Part shown: positions 53,261-64,000 of the stretch, piece by piece | Layout: each line of letters begins with the position of its first letter | How positions within the stretch are numbered: the stretch's first letter is position 1 | DNA from: Trichaptum fuscoviolaceum | Taxonomy: Eukaryota > Basidiomycota > Agaricomycetes > Hymenochaetales > Trichaptaceae | Length of the DNA: 64,000 nt | Direction: 5' to 3' | NCBI GenBank assembly: GCA_910574455.1 | Contig: CAJSYZ010000009.1 | Span: 3,799,040-3,863,039, forward strand | Position numbers and translations under genes: made by a program | Notes under the pieces: model-generated | The model's input: only the letters and a program-made list of their open reading frames with translations | Databases searched by the model: none | Told to the model about the DNA's origin: nothing

Positions 53261-54850
53261 CTTTTTTAGCAGTTGCACTCCGAGGCAAGAATAGACCAGA
53301 TGTGACTTTAGTGACTGAGAAATAAATAGATCGTTCCAGAGATTCTACGTTGATGTGATCAGCTTCAGACGATAGAATTGAAGTATTAGTGATGATGACG
53401 CACCGGAAGGACACCCTCTGTATTCCTTAAGTTTGATGTCCACGCTATTTTGCATCATGTCTAGATCACCTGTCTCGCACTCGTTAAAAGCCGAGCTACA
53501 GTGGTATTTTGTACCCACTCGGACTACCAATTCTGCTGTTCGCCAGTTACGTGTGCGATGGTGTTGATACTCAGGTCATCGGGGAGGTCGTCCACAGACC
53601 GGGCGGCACCCTCTGACTTCCCCTTGGGGCGTTGTATGTACACGTATCTGCCACTGGCAGGTGAGACCGTCTCAATACGCTCATGGAAGAAGGAGGCAAG
53701 CGCTTCAAGGAGGTGAGCTAGATTGCAAGAGTCGCGGAGATGCTTACAAGCAAATTCTGTGAGATTGCAGTTGTGTGAGGGTAATGAAACCGGCCTGTCT
53801 TGAACAAATGCTGTGATTGTGTTGTTATACAAATTGCTTGCTTTGAGAGCTCGTTGATGGTGAAGCGTCTATGAACGTCACGGTTCAAGCGGGAAGAGCT
53901 TTCGGCAACTTCAAGTTGAATCGGCGGATTCGAATTCAAGTTCTCCGATTCAGACTCCGCAAGCGCCACCAGGGTGCATCACCCAACCTCCGCTTGCTTG
54001 CCAATCCACTCCTCCAATGTCAATCCTACTACATACCCCACATCCTCCAATGTCATGCCGGCGTGTCCGTATCTGACCTCTGCCTCTTTTTTCTCTCCCC
54101 AGTGTTTTCTCGTGTCACCTCATCTCATCTTATTGCGCGTCCTTGAAAGTTTTTCATGCGCCTGTGCGACCCGGAACTGCGCCATGTTCCTCTAAAAAAA
54201 CCCGCCCTCACATGGAGAAATGAGGTAGATGGTCTGCCATGCAAAGGTCAACGATGCTGCGGGAAAGGAATGCTGAGATATAGTGCATGTGTTCACTGGC
54301 AGTGCTTTCACTATAATCGGTCATGTTTTGCAAAGGGGTCGACTTCTTCATCGTTCTGGACGGGGGTGGAATACTCCGCGGGAAATGACAATCCACTCTG
54401 CTCGCAGTACAGCGCACCAAAGGCCTTTCTATCATTTTCCGCGCGACTAGGCGATGGCCTCGGGCTCATTCGCAGATGGGGCATTTACCTGCTATTACCG
54501 TGACTCGTATTCAATTTGGCCAGGCTATCTCATTCCTAGGTCCTTGCACAGACTCCTTCTGTGCGTACATTTCGCCTCCATCTTGCACTACAAATTCGGA
54601 GGCTAAACTTCGTCCGTTCTGCATAGGTTGGCCAACCTACTTGGAATGAACCAGGTCGAAAGCTGACTGACCAGCTCTCTGGAGGTCCGGGATCTATGCT
54701 GAGGTGCGTCCGTAAGCTCTAGGTGTTGGCTTAGACAGTGGTGAGATTGCGGACGGGCGGAAGGAGACGAGGAGGGTGTGGGTTAGTTAGAGACCTGCGG
54801 GGTGCGGGGTGGAAAAGATAGGATCTGCGTGGATGGCGATCGATGATGGT
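53261..54850. other. No confident gene; upstream part of P450 relic c possible
   Basis: Minus-strand blocks such as SSEADHINVES (53.35 kb), which resembles 'TSEPDHIKAVL' of P450 N-terminal regions, and EALASFFHERIETVSPASG (53.7 kb) look coding but are not joined. 54.19-54.5 kb is similar to 61.7-62.0 kb (ATGCTGCGGGAAAGGA). Confidence 0.35.
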
Positions 54851-54854
54851 GCGT

Positions 54855-55380
54855 TCATTGTTTGCCTATGCCCTTAAGCCGTCTGGGCATGCTCAGTGCC
54901 ATAAAGTGTCCCGGTTGCTCTGCTTCCCTAGGTAGGCCAGTCTTCAGGCTGGTACCGTTGACCTGAATTTCAACGGACGTTTGGCGTCCATCGAGTACGA
55001 AAGTCTGAAAGTTCTGTACATTTAGCAGGTTCCGTATTTCATCCAGACCATTTCTACTTGGCACACAAAATTGAAACTCCGAATGTCAGTATGCGACGCA
55101 GACTCCAGAGCAAAGACTGAAGGAGCCGTTGAGCTATCCGGAAACCGTGCGACCCCGCGACCCCGCGTGTGGCACCGTGATAGATCGCTGGACACGACCG
55201 TCGATCTTGAAAGTTTGCACGATGATTTTCCTGTACCGGAACTGCATCTTGTTCCCTTGAGCAGCCCGCTCTCATATTTGAGACGCATGGTGATAATAGC
55301 TCGAAAGCTGAAGGTCGTTACGTTGAGCGCGATGATGCTGCGGGGATGGAATGTCGGGACGTTTTCTGCTTTCAATTGTT
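54855..55380 (-). other. Coding-like block shared with 62.4-62.65 kb
   Basis: The minus frame contains LDEIRNLLNVQNFQTFVLDG and RQTSVEIQV. At 62.45-62.56 kb the same exon reads FLNVQNIQPFVLDGHETSVE. Conserved amino acids over differing bases suggest real coding ancestry. No family recognised. Confidence 0.4.
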
Positions 55381-56090
55381 CTGGAGGGAGATGGCATGCG
55401 TTCCTTGTTAACGTCTTAGGACTGGTGTCGCTGAGGGTGTCGGGCTGGGCGCACTAAACAGACAAACTAAGTTGAGTCCGTCAATCCGCTAGCCTTCGCT
55501 ATCTCGCTTACAGTAGGGGTCCTGATGTGCAATGAATCTCTGCGGTCATTTGTCTGTACAGTACACCCTTTGATGGCTTCTATTAGATTGATATCATGTC
55601 ATCGACGCGTCAACTTTATGATGTCTTAACATGAACCCGCGACGCGGGTGACGTAGGATAGCGGAACTGGGAACCATAGGTGCCCAGTTATGCTCAAATA
55701 CTTCGCATGAACAATATCATCACCCGCTGCGAATGAGTCAGGTAAGTTAGCTCGTCACTTTTCAGTGATTGTCGTTGAAAGCCTTTCAGTCCAACGCCGC
55801 CGCTGGCAATCGCTCAAATTTATCACACTGAATCCTACCTGTAAGTCGAACTTGCCAGTCATCTACTGCATCGCTTTGTTACCCACCTAAAGGTTGCAGA
55901 ATCTCAAGCTCAAAGTATCACTCACAATTGTCATCTCAAGCGTCGTCTTAGAAAAATAGGTAAAGGAAACATCATAAAGCTGAGTCTACTAGTGCTTCAT
56001 GAGCGCAATCTGCTAGTGGCGCATCTGCTATTCGATCATGAATTAATTCTGCATACTAACCTTGGTGAATGAAATAAGGCATACCTTGGT
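55381..56090. other. Flank of membrane-protein copy IV
   Basis: Contains a broken version of the 44.53-44.85 kb block and the 3' flank words (CTAAAGGTTGCAGAATCTCA) shared with copy III. No gene called. Confidence 0.4.
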
Positions 56091-56096
56091 TTCTCT

Positions 56097-59000
56097 TCAT
56101 TCACTACTCCTGCCCTCGACTGCTGCTGTTGATTCCTTGTTCGTCTTTTCCTCAGCCGGTCGATCATTGCGTGTAACTTGGATAGCGTCGTCTTCTCTTC
56201 CAGGCATCTCGGGCTCGCGTTTCGGGCCGCTTGGTGTCGAATCTACGAGTTCTGGTCCTCCTGTTATCGCGACCGATGGTGGATGTTCGTCGGACGGGGG
56301 TTGCCTTCGGAATTCCTGCTCAGTGCCTGGCTGTCTAGTTTCCACAGCTACAGACCCGGCTTCTAATACAGATGTGTTGACCATACTCCCGTGGGGCGAT
56401 CCAGATACACTACTGTGTTCGTCTCCATTTTCTCTCCTCGATTGCGAACGTGGAGTATCGACGTTGCGCTCTGGCGAACGCTCTTCTTCGGCCAATCGTC
56501 TTCTCCATTCCGTCCTAATCTCTTCACGTCTTAAAGCCAGTACGGGCCTCACCTTCAGATTAAACTCCTCGTAGAGCTCAGAATAACCCCAGAGTTCATT
56601 CTTGAGAATTTGTAACTGGATATCGTCGTAACTACGTTTCTCATCAGCTCAGAAAGCATATGTTGCTTTAGTATGACCCTTACCTTTCATCCTCACAATC
56701 CTCAACAACGTTCATGATATGCTGCACAAGACCTCCTCCGAATCGTCTCCGGAGGGAATCGCGATATTGATTCTTTGCTTCCTCCGCTTGCGTTTTCAGA
56801 TCTGGCACACTCTGAGTTTGTTCTGCTGCATCGCGCCTAATGTTTTCTCCTAGCTCGATGTCGCCTAGTCGTTGACCTTGCTCAGAGGATTGGGTACCAG
56901 TTCTCAGGAGAAAGTGACCGAAGTTCAAAAGGCACCTCTTCACCCTCAGAGCGCATTTCTTGGTCAAAACTCCAATATGGCGGATGAGCTTTGAAAGAAG
57001 GTACGGGTCTGACCAGGCACGATTCGGATTGATCCAGTGTAACTTATAATTAAGGCGTGCTACACGTTCATCCATCCCCAATGCCCTTGAAGCTCATCGT
57101 CAGCTCGAATATGGACATTGCTAGAGAAAGTGGAGGTACCAATAGATGTTCCGGAGTAGATGTAACTCAATCGGCCTCCGATTCGAGTTCAAGTAATAGT
57201 AAGATTTTTTGGTAGATGTCCCAATCCATTTCATGCCTTTCCCGAACCATTCCAGGCCTTTCCCAAACCATTCCATACCTTTCCCAAACCATTGCATGGC
57301 TGTCCTGATCCATTTTGTGTTCTTGAAAATCCATCTTGCCCATCGGGATTCATGTTTCAGTTGGTAGACGAACCAAGCTGTGACCGACAGGATGCACATG
57401 CTATGGAACCCTGTGAAGATGTTTGTAGCGAGCGAGACAAACTGCGGCTAAGACATACTGAGAGACATCATTCATGAAGGGAAGGTAATTAATGCAACGA
57501 ACCTGCATGGACCAATAAGCAAAGAGATTTAGACCAACGACGAAAGAGACAGCGGCCACGATTAGGAAGACCATAGGCGCCTTATCAAGCCAGAACCGAA
57601 TCAATATGGGTGTAGCACGTGGTGAATAATACCTTTGAAAGCTATGTTAGCTTGACGGAATTATACAGTGAAAAACAAGTTACTGACACAAAGGATCTAC
57701 GCCATGTCACCCCAAGCAAGCTGCTCACACCCGAGGAGACGCTGAAGACCAGCGACAGGAACCAGAAGAAGTTTACTACTCCTCTTAGAGTACCGGACGT
57801 TTCTGAGCTAGGCTGCGCGTACGTAAATTGAAGTGTGGTCGCTGTCACGCTGGAGAAGAAGGTGGCAATCGTCGTTATGTTGATGTATCGTGTCGTATCC
57901 CTCTCCTTCTCCTCGGCAAGAAACGTAGGTAGAGCTGTCCTATTTTAGCGCAAGCAGGTCGAGATCAAGCACTCAAGCACTTACATTTCTCTCCAAAAGT
58001 TTTGAGTTCGTCGGCCACAGTGCCTGCACCAAGTTTTGCTGAATTCCTTTCGGAAGGTTTTGTTTCTCTAGGCGCATCCATGGCCTCTTCCAGCTTGGTG
58101 AAGAGGTCATCACAGACATAGTCCATGCATTCAGCTAGCTCATTGCGATACATGAAGACTATGTGCGATATTGTTAGAAATACTGCTGCGATCATACAAT
58201 ATTCGATCATTACCATGGACTTTATGCACCCCATTCTTCGTGACAAATGTTAAGCCCGGGTCATACATATATCGCAGTTCTAGAACTCACCCACAGGCAA
58301 TCCACCCATTTCTTGACTTCGCGAAAGTAGAACGCGTGCTTTTGGTGGTACAGGCTACCCTTAAATTTACTGACGGCAAAAGATAGATTTCCTAGAGAAT
58401 ATAGAAAAGTCCTGATTTTACGCAGTCTTTCTGCGTCGGCTGTTAACGTCATGCACTCTTATGTGTAAGATGCCACGCACCATCTGGATCGGAGTTCAAA
58501 ATGTTAATCAGAGACTGAACGGGACTATGTAGGTAGAGCTGGACTAATTTTGCAGATTCAGTGACTTCCTTGTCCCCTCCGACGACGCCATAATGTGCAA
58601 TAAGGTGGTCCAGCTACTTCTCTGATAAGATACGTTTTGCACAGTGGAAGCCTCAAACATACCTCAACTCGCATTCTATCACATGCTCTGCAGAGGGATG
58701 ATTAATTCAGACACACAACAGAAATCGGGTACGAAGCCATACATTTGGTGTGTTTTACATCTTTCCTTCAGCCGTGCCTTTGTGTCTAAATCCAGCGGGG
58801 CAAGGCTAGTGGAGTCCGAGTCTACGGCCGGAAAGACATGACTTATGTATTCCCAACACTTGCGGTTAAAGTCCTCTGGCTTTTGCGACGCCAGCCATTT
58901 CATCGCAGCTTCGATACAATCAATATTAACGATTGTAAACACTACCGGCGCACCATGCACTCAACCACTTACATGCTTCTTCGAATGTCATCATTGCTTC

Positions 59001-60124
59001 TGCGACATTGGCCATCGCCGTTTCCAAGTCGAAGAAAAAGACGTCGTGGATGTACGACAAACATTCAACAAATTTCCCAGATTCTACGCGACCTATCTCA
59101 CTGTTGTTAGTTATCAAACTACGGTTGATAGGCTTCATTCCTACCTTCGATTTCATACTCTAGCCCATTCTTCGCGTAAGATGATTAGCCCCAGAAGTAA
59201 ATCAAAGATCCGGTACTCACTATAAGACAGCTCCTCCATTGCGACATTTTATCCTCGAGTGCGGTCTCCGCGGGAAGCGAGGGTAAAGACCTCCTGACAA
59301 GAGTGTAAAGATAATGAAAGGCATGTCTGACGTGCACCAATGCCATGCGCCGTTCTGGGCCATCACTTTAGGTATCATTGATAGTTCCAACTCCCGTATA
59401 GCACGCACCATCGGCAATTGCATCCAGAGCTTTCTCCACATATTGCACAGGCTCAAGCACTCCTACTCGTAGCGACTCTACTTTTTCGATGATTTCATTG
59501 TCGCCTCCGACAAAGCCCAGGTGCGCAATGTAGTATTCAAGCTGATTTTGTCAGTACGGATCATTTCGTGTGTTTGGTACCGGATACGCACCTCCACCTG
59601 CATCTTCTCACATTCGCTGAAGCAGAATTAGACTCGGTTTTACTGCTTGCTTCGAATAGACTACCGTTTGTGTTCGGTGCACCGTTCCTTGTACTGTGCT
59701 ATCGTTTCAGGACTCGGCCAGTCTGAGGGAAGCAATAAGATTCATCACCATCGGAAATGAAATCATTACTCACTCTCGGGCTCATTATTGATAACGACTT
59801 TTCCTGGATTTGCGTCCGTAATCTCTTGAATTTCTTGCTCTTGCGCGTCTTCATAATGTGTTGAAGCTACGTCACTTTCTTTAGTCGCCTCTGTGGAGAC
59901 TTCAGTCATTGTCGTCTGTACAAACGAGACGGTCAAGGCTTACTGATCGATAATTTCACAGTTTGATGCAGTGTGTCCAAAGATGTCTGCATTTGTTTCA
60001 TGGCATCCTGAAAACCGCCACAGAAAGCATTCAGCGCTTGAAGTTGGGGAGCGTCCAAACCGTCTTCCTGGTAGATTAGCATTGTGATTCCAAGCCGGTG
60101 CGCGCAAATACCTATTGGAATCAT
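56097..60124 (-). CDS. Multi-exon membrane protein family, copy IV (apparently intact)
   Basis: Start ATG 60124 (MIPI, then a GTATTT donor), stop 56097. Exons in order: LDAPQLQALNAFCGGFQDAM with coiled-coil-like MKQMQTSLDTLHQT; acidic TTMTEVSTEATKESDVAS; SPETIAQYKERCTEHKR; ECEKMQ; LEYYIAHLGFVGGDNEIIE; MKPINRSLITNNSEIGRVES; MKWLASQKPEDFNRKCWEY; LDHLIAHYGVVGGDKEV; FAVSKFKGSLYHQKHAFYF; FMYRNELAECMDYVCDDLF; membrane exons FWFLSLVFSVSSGVSSLLG and VFLIVAAVSFVVGLNLFAY; a third hydrophobic exon with FHSMCILSVTAWFVYQL; WFGKGME heptads; a basic cytosolic block; and an acidic tail (REDDAIQVTRNDRPAEEK). I see three to four membrane spans. The N-terminal type groups copy IV with copy I, while II and III share MPGSSQ. 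Confidence 0.65.
57221..57298 (-). repeat. 21-bp repeat encoding WFGKGME heptads (copy IV)
   Basis: Units code WFGKGME, WFGKGLE, WFGKGMK, WIG. Confidence 0.9.
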
Positions 60125-60129
60125 CTTGA

Positions 60130-60760
60130 AGGGGAGCAGACGAGAGTAAGAGGGAAAGGCTAGTTGTCAGCGTTGAAGGAGCTGGACCCCTCTAACTAAC
60201 ATGCGGCAGTGCAGCGTCAATGTGGCTGGCAGAGGCCAATTGTTCGGAAGGAGCTCTACGGTACAATGTCGGCTGTCCCTGCCAGTGGGCGCCATGTTAT
60301 ATTCGGGCATTGTTCTCAAAACTATGTTCCATGACTTTACCTTATCTGTGTATTTTCTTGCAATGCCTAAACACACAAATCTTCTTTCTCGACGTAGAAT
60401 ATGCGTTAGAGTTCGCGCAGAGGTGTACACCCATCGTTCTAGTGTTTTGCCAGGCAGTAACCTCGTGTGTGGACAATGCGGACCGGGATAGTCTCTATAC
60501 GAGTAATTTGCCTCGAGTCCTACGGCCGTATGTGATGTTCGAGTCTACTATAGTAATGCAGGCCGTCAGAGGCAGTATACATAGTTAATAATCGGCCTCG
60601 TGGAAGTCTTCATACGAGGGTCGGGTCGCCTGTCTTGAGATAAGTAAGGACTGGTATTCAGCGGAGATGAACGAGGATGAACGTCGGAGGAAGAGTTCGC
60701 GCGGTGGTGTCGCTTCGGCTTGGCCGGCAAAGGTGGGATTTCCCCAATTTGGATGAAAAA
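60130..60760. other. Conserved upstream block of membrane-protein copy IV
   Basis: Best match is the block above copy I (6.87-7.4 kb), for example CAATTGTTCGGAAGGAGCTC. Similarity ends near 60.76 kb. Confidence 0.5.
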
Positions 60761-62430
60761 GTTCACATCCCGATCGACATTCTCCCGCGCCTCAGGCTGT
60801 CACGGGGTAGAAAGGCTCGTTCTCTAAAGACACGGTCTAGTATCCCGGATCCACGTCTTGCGGTCGACACGACTCTGCTCTAGAATGCTACTACGTTTCC
60901 TCTGGTCCCCGTTTCAAGGTCTGCCTACATCTTAGAGGCATAAACGTTCAGTAATGGTGAGATCTCTGACGGTTTTAAGCGTCATGCACGTGCCTACGGA
61001 GCAGCTCAACGTCGGCAGAGCATAAGGCGGATGAATGGACGGGACAGGAATCGATGGTGAGCAAATAGCTCAGACTCGGCTGCTGGTCTTCAACTCACGC
61101 TTAATCCACTGCTCTCGGCTTTCAGATGTCCTCGTATTCATGAAAGCGGGAAGGCCTCCTTCGTTTTCGACGTCCAGCCACGTGTGCGCTCTAACCTACG
61201 GTTTCTGAGCGTCATCACGAGTCTCTGTTAACGGCGAAAGGTGGTTGTCGGTGCGGAGAGGAACTTTGTTACGAGGTTAGCGTAGAATGTTACAAAAAGT
61301 ACAGTAAGCTTGCACAGCTTGTCTTTTATTTATCCCTGCCTTACAATGCCTAGGCCGCTGTGTCTTAAACACCGATGCAGAAACTGGGTTTAAAGCGTTG
61401 GGGCTGATTGGCAAAGTGTTTCCGGAAGCACTTTCATACGCTTCGCCCACGTTCGCTGCCGCGCAATTCCGAGAGCTAGCTCCCAAGGCTTGTATTTCTG
61501 GAACAGAAGGAACCGCCCATTCCTCTTCGCTGGTCCCCCTGGCTCGCAGTTTAGAATGTTCCTGGGATCATCTCACGGACTAGCATATTTTCTCACTTAT
61601 CTGCTGTAGACCGAACCGTCCCAGCCCCATTGGCAAACTTGTGCAGAATGTTAGATGAAGTTCAGCCCGCCTCATCAAGCCAGACTTTAGAAGCGAAATG
61701 GGCTTGATGGGCTGCCATGCGGAGGTCGACGATGCTGCGGGAAAGGAGTGCTGAGGCATGGTGTGTGCTTTTTGTGCTTTCACTGGTAAGTTGTCATGTT
61801 TTGCGAAGGGCTCGCCTTTAGTTTTGATCGCTTCGTCTTCAGCCTTTTAGTGCGGAGCGGAGATATTTGAGGGTGTGTTTCGTAAGGAATGACAACCCGC
61901 TGGTGCTTTGCTTGTAGCATAGCACGCCCCAAAGGTCTATCTTTCATTCTCAGTGCGCTTAGGTGACAGCCTCAGACTCATTCGCAGATGGAGCTTTTAC
62001 CTGCTATTGCCGGTCCAGCATATGGCACGCATTCATCTGGCCAGACTATTCGCTCCTGGCCCCTTGTACCTCAACCTTCTGTGTGCGCATCTCGGCGCCA
62101 TCTTGCTGACGAATGCGACATTGAAGTCCGTTCTGCTTAGGTTAGCCAACATACTTCGAATAACACAAATCGAAAGCTGACTGGCAATCTCTCACACTTT
62201 CTAGAGGTCCGGGGTCTATGGTAAGGGTGCATCCGAACGCTGCAGGTAGCAGAAGCAAGTTGGCGTGGAAAATGGTGAAATGGCGGATGGGCGGAAGGAG
62301 ATGAGGAGGATGTGGGTTATTTCGAGACCTGCGGTATGAAAGCAGGACCTCTGTGGATGCCGATCGATGTTGGCGCATACATTAGTTGCGCATGCACGGT
62401 CCTATTGCGCGTCCTAGTTTATCTGCTTCT
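60761..62430. other. No confident gene
   Basis: Contains DNA similar to 54.2-54.85 kb (for example GATGCTGCGGGAAAGGAGTG near 61.73 kb and GGCGGAAGGAGATGAGGAGG near 62.29 kb). Frames are short and not shared. 60.9-61.6 kb has no match in the window. Confidence 0.4.
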
Positions 62431-62650
62431 CATGGTAGATAGGACGTCAGGCTGGTACTAAGCCAGAGCTCGACCGACGTTTCGTGTCCATCGAGCACGA
62501 AAGGTTGAATGTTCTGTACGTTTAAAAAGTGATCCATTTGACCGTATTGCATCCATACTATTGATAGCGCATGGAAGTGAGAATTTGAGTGTCATGTAGA
62601 CAATTGTGCGACGCAGAGACAAGACTCCAATTTCTGAAGTCACTCTCGGA
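62431..62650 (-). other. Partner of the 54.86-55.38 kb coding-like block
   Basis: FLNVQNIQPFVLDGHETSVE and surrounding bases. The N-terminal flank differs. Probably an exon of the same unidentified gene family. Confidence 0.35.
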
Positions 62651-64000
62651 GCCTTGAGCTATCCGGCCGAATCCGTACGACCTGGAGTCCCTGCGGTGGG
62701 GGACCAGGCACGCTTGTGCTCTTTGAGTCTACTGTGGCATCAAGGGTTACGCAGTCGCTTGCATATCCTGGCTCGACGCGACTGCACTAGCTTCAATGTC
62801 TTAGGCCTCACCCTCTCCGCTCTCTTTATTGTCAGTGATTCTGAGTGGTCTGCGCAAGACGAAACTTCCCCAATCAACCATGCCAGCAGACTCCCTGGTT
62901 TGCACTCGGCCCATGTCGCTTCCCCTCAATTGTCCTTTGCAACAAAATTGGAACACTAAAGTGAAATACACCTGTATGTCTCCAAGCCTCATTTATTCGT
63001 AGAAATGTTTCTTCGAGTTGACGCCTTTCTCCAGAATCAGAGTCTCGCCCCACTGGCAGTGGCGACTCAGATCTTTTTACTCCGATCTTCGATAGTCACG
63101 AGCGTTGGTTTTGACCTCTTCAGCTTCGGACGTACGGATCTCGATGTTTGATAGGCTTGGGATGTGGTAAAGCGGCGTGCAGTGCGATACTAGTCGCGAG
63201 AATGATTGCTCTTTCACGCTCGGAAAGTCACTGGTCGCTTCTTCGCGCCCCTATTTCTATCGTGGAATACTGACCTATATCCTATAGGTGTCTATGCCAA
63301 TGAGTCTTACGCCAATGGGCAAATCATGGCGACATATTTTATTTCGACCACACATAGCAATGACAGTTTCGTCTTAGTCCGCGACGACACCCTCCGCCTC
63401 AACATCAGCATTAGTGCTCTCTCTTTCTGACCAAAGTCTTGCGGTACAACATGATACATTCGCAACACCAACTCTCTTTAAATCTCTCTATTAAGAGGTT
63501 CTCAGGTAACGCAAGTCCGAGTAAACGGATGTCAATGAGCGTGCACGCCTTGGATGCACTCGAACAGAATTCGGGTATAATGTGAAATATGCACAGATTC
63601 GTTCACATCCATGTTTCTTCGCCAACTTATGCATGTCTCTGCTAGCTCGGAGTGCGCACCTTATGAAACTACTCGGGCGCTTTTGGAATTGGCGATTCAT
63701 CCTCGACTAAGTAGAATCTGCAAAGAGCTCCAAGCTGAATGGAGGAGTAGCCATCGGACGGTGATAGAGATAGTTGAGGGTTGATACAAGGATGAACTTG
63801 TGATGAAGATTCGTGCGAGGGGCTCCAAATGGATGAGGTCATTGTTAAGGAGATGGGCGATGAAGGGAGGCTCAGGCAATTAGGGTTCACCTCAGAGTCT
63901 CACTTTGCGTTCTTAGAATACTGTACTAGGCTCACAATCACAATTATTATAGGGTCATCATTCGAAGCCTTTACACGGATCAATGCTAGAATCGATAATA
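62651..64000. other. Right edge, no confident gene
   Basis: A plus-strand block after a CTATAG acceptor (63289) reads GVYANESYANGQIMATYFIS and ends with a stop at 63430. A minus-strand open frame covers 63669-63890. Neither shows a known motif. Confidence 0.3.

Noticed and set aside
1..64000. RIP-type C-to-T mutation of the repeats
   Set aside because: By eye the repeat copies show mixed substitutions and indels, not a strong TpA excess; a dinucleotide index would be needed to be certain.

Overview
The window looks like nuclear DNA of a filamentous fungus, most likely a mushroom-forming basidiomycete (Agaricomycetes). The reasons are short (about 45-70 nt) GT-AG introns placed every 50-250 nt, no operons or ribosome binding sites, solo LTRs with 5-bp target duplications, MITE-like elements, and protein families typical of fungi. 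Species cannot be told from the sequence alone. The window is repeat-rich and gene-poor, and most recognisable coding sequence is broken, duplicated or transposon-interrupted. Exon calls were made by hand from reading frames and splice sites; family names rest on remembered motifs, not on searches.

Region 1 (1-8.3 kb): the start of an unrecognised minus-strand gene runs off the left edge. It is followed by a doubtful plus-strand gene, then fragments of exportin-2 (CSE1) and of a PCL-type cyclin. A tRNA-like head sits near 4.25 kb, next to a 3'-truncated copy (copy I) of a membrane-protein family that returns three more times later.

Region 2 (8.3-14 kb): a FAD-dependent oxidoreductase gene whose splice sites and frame are otherwise intact. 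It is split by a giant 2.5-kb solo LTR (TSD GCAGC), itself split by an inverted 0.8-kb solo LTR (TSD GAGCG) with related ends. A second 0.8-kb solo LTR (TSD GTAAG) lies at 22.6 kb.

Region 3 (14.3-34 kb): a graveyard of conserved housekeeping-gene pieces with a strikingly modular layout. Pieces of TFIIB (four times), a GATA-type zinc-finger protein (at least three), a Bsd2/Ndfip-like membrane adaptor (two), HSP70 (two loci), an ankyrin protein, CSE1 and an Mdm20-like protein are present. Many lie between a repeated 'leader' (stem-loop plus about 130 conserved bases) and a repeated 'trailer' (T-rich stretch plus a GTGAGTTAACTCAC-type stem-loop). A larger repeat (called E here) occurs twice in full and twice in part. 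Two small terminal-inverted-repeat elements sit in this area, one in a GATA intron and one in CSE1.

Region 4 (34-36 kb): two tRNA-like heads in opposite directions flank a telomere-like TTAGGG tract.

Region 5 (36-64 kb): three further copies (II, III, IV) of the membrane-protein gene, all on the minus strand, each followed upstream by a conserved block and, for II and III, cytochrome P450 relics. Together these form large tandem units. Copies II and IV appear intact; copy III carries two inverted 1-kb TIR elements (9-10-bp TSDs), one in an exon and one in an intron.
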